This document shows positions 1 through 5,675 of a DNA stretch of 5,959 bases, in pieces. This DNA is from Puniceicoccales bacterium (GTDB lineage: Bacteria > Verrucomicrobiota > Verrucomicrobiia > Opitutales > UBA953). Location of the stretch: assembly GCA_031289285.1 (NCBI GenBank), contig JAITPT010000035.1, forward strand, positions 1-5,959, in the 5' to 3' direction. Below the pieces are notes generated by a model. That model did not search any database. It saw only the letters and a program-made list of their open reading frames with translations, and was not told the origin of the DNA. Position 1 is the stretch's first letter. Each line of letters opens with the position of its first letter. The position numbers and the translations under genes are program-made.

Positions 1-32
1 GGACATGCAGATTTTTTTGGGAAGTGCTTAGA

Positions 33-101
33 AAATCATGCACTTACAACGCAACAGACATTTGGCCTGCTTGCCTCGCCCGAATTAAAAGGCAGCCATT
101 T
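33..101 (-). repeat. Dispersed ~69 bp repeat, copy A
   Basis: Read on the minus strand from 101 to 33, this stretch matches 5676-5744 read on the plus strand. The two copies differ at 11 of about 67 aligned positions and have no indels. Both begin AAATGGCTGCC and end AAGTGCATGATTT. Similarity stops abruptly at both ends, so this looks like a short repeat unit rather than the edge of a long duplication. Both copies contain an ATG followed by 21 alignable codons, but copy A has TAA at codon 5, so it is not translated as a whole. It lies 354 bp upstream of scpB and points away from it. Function unknown. Confidence 0.75.
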
Positions 102-200
102 TTTCTACTTGACTTCGATACAGTTCATGCACATTTCTCTTGAGGTCCCCACCACAGAATTGTTGCGGGGTGCGCACAACGGAATACCACCAGCAACGTC

Positions 201-308
201 TGATAACCCGATAATCTCGCCCCGACGGGGCTTTGTTGCAGGTGGCGGCAGGCCGGAGGTTCCGCTGCGCTACACCTCCGGTTATGCACATCTCGCCCCA
301 TGCGGGGC
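201..308. repeat. REP-like cluster of three hairpins
   Basis: Three inverted repeats lie close together. They are GCCCC/GGGGC at 219-223 and 227-231, CCGGAGGT/ACCTCCGG at 253-260 and 274-281, and GCCCC/GGGGC at 295-299 and 304-308. The outer two hairpins share the context TCTCGCCCC...GGGGCT, so the unit is internally repeated around the central stem. This layout resembles REP/BIME-type intergenic repeats. The first hairpin is followed by CTTTGTT, so weak terminator activity for a gene left of the window is possible, but the T tract is poor. No second copy is visible in this window, so membership of a genome-wide family is inferred from the structure. Confidence 0.55.
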
Positions 309-360
309 TGGATGCGTCCAAGTTCCCACTCAAAATCGCGAGGAGGCAAAAACAATTTAC

Positions 361-399
361 CCCTCCCCCCCCTGCCCTCGCCGCCCTCCCCGCCCGCCC
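361..399 (-). other. G-quadruplex-capable tract upstream of scpB
   Basis: The plus strand is an almost pure C tract. On the minus strand, 399-384 reads GGGCGGGCGGGGAGGG, four G-runs with single-base loops, which is among the most favourable parallel-quadruplex patterns. A further G-rich part continues to 361. It lies 55 bp before the scpB start codon, on the template strand, so the mRNA leader would carry the C-rich complement. A regulatory role is inference. Confidence 0.6.
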
Positions 400-454
400 T
401 TGCTGTCTTTTTGAAATTGCGCCGCACTCCCTCCGTTGGCACACTACAACGCAC

Positions 455-1363
455 ATGGAGTTTAATCTCAAAAAAGTCCTCAAAACATTGCTCGTCTCCA
501 CCTCGGAGGCTGTCTCGATAAAAGACATCCAAGCAGTCATCACCCGTTACCACGAGCAACGCGAAAAAAACCGCCCTGCCGACAGCGACGCCGACGCCGA
601 TGACCCCGACGCCAACAACCCCGCTGGCACTGACGCCACCGCCACCGCGCCAGCCAACGACTTCCCAGCCGTGCCGCCTCCGCCAGAAGTCACAGGCGTC
701 CCCCACGTCGCCGTCCGCGAACCCCTGCCCGCCGACGCCACCCAGCGCCTCATCCAAGACATAATAGACCAAGTTCCCACCTTGCTCACTGCTACCCAAA
801 TCCGCGAAGCCGTCGAGACTCTCAACCAAGAAATGGCCGACTCCGGCGAGGTCACGCGCATCTTGCAAGGGCCGGAGGGCTTCCGTCTCGTCATCTCGCC
901 CGAATACTCCGAGTGGGTGCGCCTCCTTCGCAACGACCCCAAGCCCATGCGCCTCAGCCAAGCTGCCCTCGAGACCCTCGCCGTCGTCGCCTACCGCCAA
1001 CCCGTCACTCGCTCCGAAATCGAAGCCATCCGCGGCGTCTCCGCAGACAACGCTGTCGCCCGCCTCGTTGACTTAGAACTCGTCATCGTCACGGGGCGCG
1101 CCGATTTGCCCGGGCGTCCCATTCAATACGGCACGACCGACAAGTTTCTCGACTTCTGCGGACTGAAAACCCTCGGCGATTTGCCCGCCTCCGATGTCCT
1201 CTCGCCCGGGCAAATCAGCGAGTGGATAGCCCGCGCCACCACCCCGCAAAAACTCACCGCCAACGACGTCGGCCTTGCCGAAGACGACGGCACCGAGGCG
1301 CGTAAGGGCAAAACAACTCTGCTCGACGGCATGGCGTCGGAGTTCGACGCGCCCCAAAAGTAA
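455..1363 (+). CDS. scpB: SMC-Scp complex subunit ScpB
   Basis: ScpB is the winged-helix kleisin-associated subunit that binds ScpA and works with the SMC ATPase in chromosome condensation and segregation in the cytoplasm. The 302-residue product has the family hallmarks: LSQAALETLAVVAYRQPVTR from residue 167 leading into EIEAIRG, and GRPIQYGTTDKFL from 220 followed by GLKTLGDLP. The N-terminal helix pair is split. The first helix (residues 5-30) is separated from LLTATQIREAVETLNQEM (110-127) by about 65 residues rich in Asp, Ala and Pro (about 40-95). A polar tail of about 55 residues follows the core, so the protein is far longer than typical ScpB (about 180-200 residues). The ATG at 455 is chosen because MEFNLKKVLKTLLVSTSEAV matches the family start; the frame is open further upstream only through C-rich repeat DNA. 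No Shine-Dalgarno sequence precedes it. scpA is not adjacent in the window. Confidence 0.95.
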   Translation: MEFNLKKVLKTLLVSTSEAVSIKDIQAVITRYHEQREKNRPADSDADADDPDANNPAGTDATATAPANDFPAVPPPPEVTGVPHVAVREPLPADATQRLIQDIIDQVPTLLTATQIREAVETLNQEMADSGEVTRILQGPEGFRLVISPEYSEWVRLLRNDPKPMRLSQAALETLAVVAYRQPVTRSEIEAIRGVSADNAVARLVDLELVIVTGRADLPGRPIQYGTTDKFLDFCGLKTLGDLPASDVLSPGQISEWIARATTPQKLTANDVGLAEDDGTEARKGKTTLLDGMASEFDAPQK

Positions 1364-1399
1364 GACCATTTCCCATCCAACTCGAAAACCGCTTTTGAA

Positions 1400-1547
1400 C
1401 CTAAGAACGTCAGTTCAGCGGGATGGGTTTGCGCAAGATTTTGAGGCGGCTGTGGTTTGCGCCTTCCCGACGCGCACCTTGTGGTGCGTGGAGCGGAAAG
1501 CGCAAGCCGCAGACGGCCAAAAGATTGTGCAAAACCGCCCGCATTAA
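1400..1547 (+). mobile_element. Palindromic MITE-like element, copy 1 (right end truncated)
   Basis: This 148 bp unit begins CCTAAGAACGTCAGTTCAGC. It is about 95% identical to the copy that follows directly (8 differences that I count). The two arms are inverted repeats meeting at a central stem CGCACC-TTGT-GGTGCG (1473-1488). Compared with copy 2 it lacks the last 14 bases of the right terminus, and the next copy starts at exactly that point. This fits a tandem duplication with a 148 bp period. Open frames through it follow the repeat and show no protein family, so I do not call them genes. It starts 36 bp after the scpB stop codon, between converging genes, where a long hairpin could end transcription from either side (inference). 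Confidence 0.8.
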
Positions 1548-1709
1548 CCTAAGAACAGCAGTTCAGCGGGATGGGTTTGCGCAAGATTTTGAGGCGGATG
1601 CGGTTTGCGCTTTCCCGACGCGCACCTTGCGGTGCGTGGAGCGGAAAGCGCAAGCCGCAGACGGCCAAAAGATTGTGCAAAACCATCCGCATTAACTGCC
1701 GTTTTTAGG
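1548..1709 (+). mobile_element. Palindromic MITE-like element, copy 2 (complete, 162 bp)
   Basis: This is the complete form. The left end CCTAAGAACAGCAGTT and the right end, read in reverse complement, CCTAAAAACGGCAGTT, are terminal inverted repeats. The similarity continues inward, including GCGGTTTGCGCTTTCC against GCGGCTTGCGCTTTCC (15 of 16). The apical stem CGCACC-TTGC-GGTGCG (1621-1636) is centred at 1628.5, exactly the midpoint of 1548-1709, so the whole element is one imperfect palindrome. It encodes no transposase and would be non-autonomous. No target-site duplication is visible around the two-copy array (left flank TTTTGAA, right flank ATAATAT). The right end coincides with the breakpoint of the AlbA_2 remnant. 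Confidence 0.8.
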
Positions 1710-1882
1710 ATAATATAGCCGCCATTGATGTTCTGGTAGTCGTTTGCAAAGGCGCAGATTGTCCGTAGCACTTGCACCCCAGTAGTTGAGGCATTCTAAC
1801 TTGTCTTGAACTCAATGCGCACGGACTCTACGCCTTGAAGTCGGACGAGGTTTTCGATGTTTATAGGGAGGATTGTGCTCAT
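1710..1882 (-). pseudogene. Truncated AlbA_2 (Schlafen-type) domain protein, N-terminal remnant
   Basis: On the minus strand, an ATG at 1882 opens a frame reading MSTILPINIENLVRLQGVES, then VRIEFKTS, a TAG stop at 1798-1796, and then NASTTGVQVLRTICAFANDY followed by QNINGGYII in the same frame. The pattern IEFK-x-x-W followed by TICAFAND and GGGYI/NGGYI is the start of the AlbA_2 putative DNA-binding domain found in predicted ATP-dependent regulators or helicase-like proteins. The TAG sits where a Trp (TGG) is usual, so one base change explains the stop. After codon 58 the frame runs straight into the terminal repeat of the palindromic element, and the expected GVEE-type continuation is missing. 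No remaining part is visible left of the element. It begins 33 bp after the MlaE stop codon on the same strand. The family call is from memory of the motif, not a search. Confidence 0.72.
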
Positions 1883-1915
1883 GGATTGAAGAAACTGCGG
1901 CTGTGAAAAAGAGGG

Positions 1916-3175
1916 TTACCTGTGATAGAAGTTGATTGCGTTGAAGAGGACGGAGAAAACGGCGTCGGCGATGACGAGGAGGGTTATACTGAGGACGGCG
2001 GCAGAGGTGGTGGCATCGCCGACAGCTTGCGAACTTTTTCCACTGTTGATACCTCGAAAACATCCGGCACCCGCAATGAGCACAGCAAAACAAGCACTCT
2101 TTATAAGACCCGATGCAAGACTCGTAAAGAAACCGTAAGTGGCAAACCAACTTGTCATCATTTCAACGGTTTGAGTGAACGAGAGGTCCATCGTAGAACA
2201 AATGAGGATGCTCGCGAGGATGCCGCAAAAGTTGGAATAGAGAGTCAGCAGCGGCATCATAAAGAAGAGGGCGATGATGCGCGGGAGGACAAGGTATTCG
2301 ATGGGCGAGATGCCAAGCACTCGCAGAGCAGGTATCTCTTCGGAAACTTGCATAGAGGCGAGTTGCGAGGCGTAGGCGGTGGCAGTGCGGCCACACAAAA
2401 TCACACCCGTCATCAATACGCCCATTTCGCGCAATACTGTGAGGCCAACCACGCCCGGGACGTAGCTGACAGCACCGACTTGACGCATTTGTAACATGCC
2501 AAAATAGGTGAGTATGAGGCCGGTCAAAAAGGAGATTAGCGAGACTATCGGCAGAGCTTCGACGCCGCCGGATTGTATCAAGGCCCAACACTCGCGGGCG
2601 CGGACTCGGGCGCGACCTCGGAAAAAGTTGAAGAAGGCAATGGAGACTTCGCCGCAAAACTCAAAGGTCTTGCGCCATGCTTCCGCGCTGCGGAGTGCCC
2701 ATTCGCCGAGGCGGCGCAAGATGGGGTATTGGCCCGTGCGCGGTGCGCCGAGGTTGGCGGCGTCAACCTCCACGTCTTTGGCGCGGGCGGCTCCGATGGC
2801 GAGTAGGCGGGCGATGTCGGGCGGGAGCGAGGCGGTGTCGAAGGTGATGCCGTGGGGTTCGCAGTGGCGGTGTAGGGCGAGGAGGTAGGCGGGGAGCGAG
2901 GAATCGTGCGCACCGAGCGCGGAGCAGTCGAAGTTAAGTTGGCGGGCGGGCGGCGCGGCGTCGGCGACAGCTGGGGGCGTCGCGGCGGGCGTTGCTGTTG
3001 CCGCCGTGGCGTTGGCGTTGGCGGTCGCGAGTGGGCGGGCGGTTTTTTCGGCGTCGGGGAAACCTGCGGCGATGTGCCATTCGCCGGAGAGGCGCAAAAC
3101 GAGTGCCCCGCCGTCGCCAGTTTCGAGGCTGGCTTGGGCGGGGGCGCGGGCGGAGTTTTTACCTGTTTTGCTCAC
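1916..3175 (-). CDS. mlaE: STAS-MlaE fusion ABC transporter permease
   Basis: Inner-membrane permease of an Mla-type ABC system, a family that moves phospholipids or other lipids between inner and outer membranes. The 419-residue protein has an N-terminal STAS-like region (about 15-130, with FDCSALGAHDSSLPAYLLAL at 82-101) and a C-terminal MlaE domain (about 155-418) with 5-6 hydrophobic segments. Family signatures are GVLMTGVILCGRTATAYASQ (252-271), then MQVSEEIPALRVLGI, and CFRGINSGKSSQAVG (372-386). In the STAS part, residues 47-75 form an Ala/Thr/Pro low-complexity insertion. The start is a GTG at 3175, 22 bp after the DUF362 stop codon, with no Shine-Dalgarno sequence; no ATG start would retain the STAS part. 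No ATPase (MlaF) or MCE-domain protein (MlaD) is nearby; downstream there is only a pseudogene and repeats, so partners must be encoded elsewhere. Confidence 0.92.
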   Translation of the reverse strand: MSKTGKNSARAPAQASLETGDGGALVLRLSGEWHIAAGFPDAEKTARPLATANANATAATATPAATPPAVADAAPPARQLNFDCSALGAHDSSLPAYLLALHRHCEPHGITFDTASLPPDIARLLAIGAARAKDVEVDAANLGAPRTGQYPILRRLGEWALRSAEAWRKTFEFCGEVSIAFFNFFRGRARVRARECWALIQSGGVEALPIVSLISFLTGLILTYFGMLQMRQVGAVSYVPGVVGLTVLREMGVLMTGVILCGRTATAYASQLASMQVSEEIPALRVLGISPIEYLVLPRIIALFFMMPLLTLYSNFCGILASILICSTMDLSFTQTVEMMTSWFATYGFFTSLASGLIKSACFAVLIAGAGCFRGINSGKSSQAVGDATTSAAVLSITLLVIADAVFSVLFNAINFYHR

Positions 3176-3197
3176 GTTGTTAAACGCTGGCTGGGGG

Positions 3198-4187
3198 CTA
3201 AGCCGTTATGCGGATTGTCTCGACTTTTACCGTGCCGAGTTTGCAGGTGCCGTAACCGGCGTCGCTGGCGATTTTGACGTGCGGGATGTGGTCTTCGGCG
3301 GTTTTTGCGCCAAAGAGGACTTTCGTGCAGGCGGCGTCAATCGCCACGATGTCGGTGGAGGCGAGGAGGGTTTTTGCGACAAAGGTGTCTTCGACGCTGC
3401 CGACGCCTTTGGGGCCTTTGCGGCGCATGGGGGCGTAGGCGTCCACGATGTTGAGGGCGGGGCGGAGTTTGGGTAGCGAGATGTAGTCGGCGATACATTG
3501 GTGGAGGTTGTTGCGGTGCCAGAAACGGCGGTCCCACATGGCCCCCATCATGTTTTTCATGGCAGCGGTCATTGTCGCGCCGCCGTGGTTTTTGAGGACG
3601 GGGACGTTGAGAAACACGTCGCTGTCGAGGATTAGCTCGTGGACTTTCGTCTCTTTGAGGTCTTGCCCGGCGGGGATTTTGACGAGGCGATACATCGTTT
3701 CGTCGTTGCCGTTGATCATTTTTCCGCCGGCTTTTTCGACGGCGGCGCGGACGCCGCTGTTGATGTAGCAGGTCTCCCACGGTGTGTCGCAGGTGTGGTC
3801 AAAGACGTTGACGACTTTGGCGCCAGCTTTGAGGCAAAGCTCGACGAGGCGGGCGACAAGCTCGGGGTGGGTGTTGGCGGAGTATTGGGGGGCGCGGTCC
3901 CAAGCGATGTTGGGCTTGATGACGACGCTCTGGCCTTTTTTGACGAAGCGCCCGATGCCGCCGAGGGCGTCGAGGGCTTTGTCGAGCATGGCGGCACGGC
4001 TGCCGTTGCGCACATAGACGAGGTAGGGCTTGCCCTGCGCGTCGAGTTTGAGGTCGGCCTGGACGGGCGCGGCGAAGAGGTCGCCCGGGTCGGCAAACGT
4101 AACCGCCGCGCCGAGGGCGAGACTGGTTTTGAGGAAGTTGCGGCGTGTTGTTGTGTTGGTGCTGATGCTGGTGTTGGTGCTATTCAT
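3198..4187 (-). CDS. DUF362 domain protein with Tat signal peptide
   Basis: The 329-residue product starts with an Asn/Thr/Ser-rich stretch followed by a twin-arginine signal: TRRNFLK at 14-20, hydrophobic SLALGAAVTF, and a likely cleavage site near residues 40-44. Export in folded form, probably with a cofactor or metal, is therefore expected. The rest is a DUF362 domain: VVIKPNIAWDR (88-98), VFDHTCDTPWETCYINSG (128-145), and LNVPVLKNHGGATMTAAMKN (193-212) followed by MMG. The domain's biochemical role is not established. Some relatives carry ferredoxin-like Fe-S motifs, but this protein has only scattered cysteines and no CxxCxxC cluster. The ATG at 4187 is preceded by a CA-rich leader without Shine-Dalgarno sequence, and the same CA-rich bias continues into the first 14 codons. 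The STAS-MlaE gene follows after 22 bp, so the two are probably co-transcribed. Confidence 0.9.
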   Translation of the reverse strand: MNSTNTSISTNTTTRRNFLKTSLALGAAVTFADPGDLFAAPVQADLKLDAQGKPYLVYVRNGSRAAMLDKALDALGGIGRFVKKGQSVVIKPNIAWDRAPQYSANTHPELVARLVELCLKAGAKVVNVFDHTCDTPWETCYINSGVRAAVEKAGGKMINGNDETMYRLVKIPAGQDLKETKVHELILDSDVFLNVPVLKNHGGATMTAAMKNMMGAMWDRRFWHRNNLHQCIADYISLPKLRPALNIVDAYAPMRRKGPKGVGSVEDTFVAKTLLASTDIVAIDAACTKVLFGAKTAEDHIPHVKIASDAGYGTCKLGTVKVETIRITA

Positions 4188-4194
4188 GAGTGTT

Positions 4195-4269
4195 GGTTTG
4201 GTTGGTTTGGTGAACGGTTGTTGGTGATGGGTTGGTTTGGTTGGTGAACGGGTTGGTTTGGTGAAACGG
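4195..4269 (-). repeat. G/T-rich direct repeats in the DUF362 leader
   Basis: Three imperfect direct repeats of the type GGTTGGTTTGG(TTGG)TGAACGG lie at 4200-4217, 4230-4251 and 4251-4269 on the plus strand. As the RNA leader of the DUF362 gene they read CCAACCAAACC..., a CA-rich and probably unstructured 5' region ending at the start codon. On the plus (template) strand, 4230-4244 reads GGTTGGTTTGGTTGG, which differs at one base from the classic two-tetrad thrombin-binding aptamer quadruplex (GGTTGGTGTGGTTGG). Whether this affects expression is inference. The remainder of the gap, 4270-4349, is G/C-rich with no clear terminator. Confidence 0.6.
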
Positions 4270-4349
4270 TGAGTTGGATTGGTTGCGGGTTGGCGGGTTG
4301 TTTTTTGAAGGGAAGGGAACGGCGGCGGCGGTGGCGGGCGGCGTGGTTG

Positions 4350-4760
4350 TTATTCCCCTGTTCGCCACGGCATCGGGAAGCAGGATTCGTTCCAGATAGC
4401 GTAGTCGGCGTCGCCGTTGATCGCGAAGGTGCGTATGAGGGCGGCGGCGGAAAGGAGTTTTTTTGCGAAGGCGACCGTGACACCCGTCTTGATGCGGTCG
4501 TCGGCAAGAATGATTTTTTTGCCAGCGAAAGCGAAGTCTGGCTCGCGCAGCAAAACGGGTTGCGGCCCTTTCGGCGTGTTGTCCGTGTCGCGCCAATTGA
4601 CGCGCAGGACGTTCATCTCGATGTCGAGGTGCTCGCGCAGCAGGGCGGCAGGGATTAGGCCGCCGTTGGCGATGGCGACCACCATGTCGAAGTGCTCCGC
4701 AAATTGGAGGTTGCGGAGACGGCGCAGGAGCGCGTCGAAGCTGTGGTCGGGAGGCGGCAT
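4350..4760 (-). CDS. Small type I phosphoribosyltransferase
   Basis: The 136-residue product is a predicted PRPP-dependent transferase. The PRPP-binding motif is KIILADDRIKTGVTVAFAKK (82-101), matching the family pattern of two acidic residues and TGxT: D87, D88, T92, G93, T95. An N-terminal segment, DMVVAIANGGLIPAALLREH (25-44), matches the GG-loop region seen in purine/xanthine-type enzymes. It is short for the fold, with only a small C-terminal hood (AINGDADYAIWNESCFPMPW), so the substrate base cannot be told from the sequence. The frame is open further upstream, but the ATG at 4760 is chosen because an earlier start would run into the preceding gene. The 61 bp gap to the S-component gene holds a short inverted repeat (CGGGCTTGCCCG, 4788-4799) and no Shine-Dalgarno sequence. 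It is likely co-transcribed with that gene. Confidence 0.8.
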   Translation of the reverse strand: MPPPDHSFDALLRRLRNLQFAEHFDMVVAIANGGLIPAALLREHLDIEMNVLRVNWRDTDNTPKGPQPVLLREPDFAFAGKKIILADDRIKTGVTVAFAKKLLSAAALIRTFAINGDADYAIWNESCFPMPWRTGE

Positions 4761-4821
4761 TTTTCGGTGTGTGGCGGGCGGCGCGGACGGGCTTGCCCGC
4801 GCTGCTCCGTGTTGGCCAGTC

Positions 4822-5364
4822 TTAGCGGCTTTTTTCGCGGCGGGTGGCGACGAAGGCGAGGATTGCCCAAGCTGCGGCGAATTGGGCGAGCATACCCGGC
4901 CAACCGATGACGAAGTCTTGCTGCGCGGCGGCGAGGCTGCCTGTCCACGCCCATTCAAACGCGCCGCCGAGAAGCTGGTAGCCGAGCACAATCGCAGCGA
5001 TCGCCAGCGGCAACAGTGCGATACGGCGCAGGAGCACAGGCGCGAGAACGGCGATGAGGCAGGACTTCACGAGGATGACGGGCAACGCGCCCGAGGGCGG
5101 CATCCCGAAGATGGCGTGGTTGAGCAGTGGCGACGCCAGCGCGATGAGCAGGCCAGCGTTGCGCCCGAAACAGGCGGCACCGACGAGCGTGAAGAAGTAG
5201 AGGGGCAGGAGTGCCCTGCCGCCGTCCGCGCCTGCTGCGGCGTGGCAGATTTGTGGCAGCGCGAGATTGCCCGCCACGAAAAGTGCGCTCCAGAGGTAGA
5301 GCGCTGTTTTGCGCCACGAAAGCGCGGGCGTATTGTGATACGAGGTGATGGTGAGTGTGCTCAT
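4822..5364 (-). CDS. ECF transporter S-component-like membrane protein
   Basis: A 180-residue, very hydrophobic protein with about six membrane segments (near 20-38, 51-67, 69-85, 93-111, 116-138 and 155-174). Features such as LFVAGNLALPQ (28-38), LLPLYFFTLVGAACFG (52-67), IALASPLLNHAIFGMPPSGA (74-93) and LPVILVKS (94-101) fit the S-component (substrate-binding) family of energy-coupling factor vitamin transporters, in a form I associate with Bacteroidota and Verrucomicrobiota. S-components bind a vitamin or related small molecule and depend on a shared EcfT/EcfA module, which is not in this window. The substrate is not evident. The downstream phosphoribosyltransferase makes a nucleobase-like or vitamin-precursor substrate conceivable (inference). 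The ATG at 5364 is preceded by AAATACA rather than a Shine-Dalgarno sequence. I see no recognisable riboswitch core upstream. Confidence 0.72.
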   Translation of the reverse strand: MSTLTITSYHNTPALSWRKTALYLWSALFVAGNLALPQICHAAAGADGGRALLPLYFFTLVGAACFGRNAGLLIALASPLLNHAIFGMPPSGALPVILVKSCLIAVLAPVLLRRIALLPLAIAAIVLGYQLLGGAFEWAWTGSLAAAQQDFVIGWPGMLAQFAAAWAILAFVATRREKSR

Positions 5365-5562
5365 TGTATTTGTGCCGGTGTGTTGTTACGTTTGGATGTC
5401 GGGTGACGGTTGGTGCTGCTTGTTTTCCGTGGATGGAAACGCAAGCGGACAAGGCGAACAGACAGGGGAGATTGGGTATAGTTCCGTTGGTTCCGCGAGC
5501 TTTTTCGTCCGCATCTTTTTGTGTCCGCAAACCGTGTGTGCAGTGCAGGGGTGCCGCAGTGA
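5365..5562. other. Intergenic region upstream of the S-component gene, no gene seen
   Basis: This stretch should hold the promoter and leader of the minus-strand S-component gene. I find no convincing promoter pair and no TPP, cobalamin or preQ1 riboswitch core by eye. The open frames crossing it on both strands show no family resemblance and run into repeats. Confidence 0.5.
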
Positions 5563-5630
5563 CGGGAGCAGCGGGAGCGGCGGGAGTCCACTACGTTCAC
5601 AATGTCCACCACGTCCATCATGTCCACGCG
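5563..5630. repeat. 9-bp-period tandem repeats (minisatellite)
   Basis: Two adjoining runs have a 9-base period. The first is CGGGAGCAG, CGGGAGCGG, CGGGAGTCC (5563-5589). The second has five units, GTCCACTAC, GTTCACAAT, GTCCACCAC, GTCCATCAT and GTCCACGCG (5586-5630), with consensus GTYCAYNAY. A 9-base period keeps reading frame on either strand, but no surrounding gene supports translation. Such arrays can vary in length through slippage. Confidence 0.7.
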
Positions 5631-5649
5631 CCGCCGCTTTCCGGTGTGC

Positions 5650-5675
5650 GGGGTGGGTGTGGGGGAGGGGGGGGG
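5650..5675 (+). other. G-quadruplex-capable tract upstream of the S-component gene
   Basis: The plus strand has G-runs of 4, 3, 5 and 9 bases separated by T, TGT and A, a canonical quadruplex pattern. It touches the left edge of repeat copy B. For the minus-strand S-component gene this is the template strand, 286 bp upstream of its start codon. Confidence 0.6.

Noticed and set aside
125..1000. Long minus-strand open frame (291 codons) antisense to scpB
   Set aside because: It overlaps the clear scpB gene, is Gly/Val-rich as expected for a shadow of GC-rich codons, and shows no family motif.
1423..1695. Plus-strand 90-codon open frame through the palindromic elements
   Set aside because: It runs across both repeat copies and its peptide merely repeats with the DNA unit; no protein family is recognisable.
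1400..1709. CRISPR array
   Set aside because: The units are 148 bp and contiguous, without unique spacers; this is a tandem palindromic element.
3639..4247. Plus-strand 202-codon open frame opposite the DUF362 gene
   Set aside because: It is a shadow of the well-supported DUF362 gene on the other strand.
4417..5406. Plus-strand 329-codon open frame opposite the phosphoribosyltransferase and S-component genes
   Set aside because: It spans two well-supported genes and their gap, is Arg/Ala/Gly-rich and has no recognisable domain.
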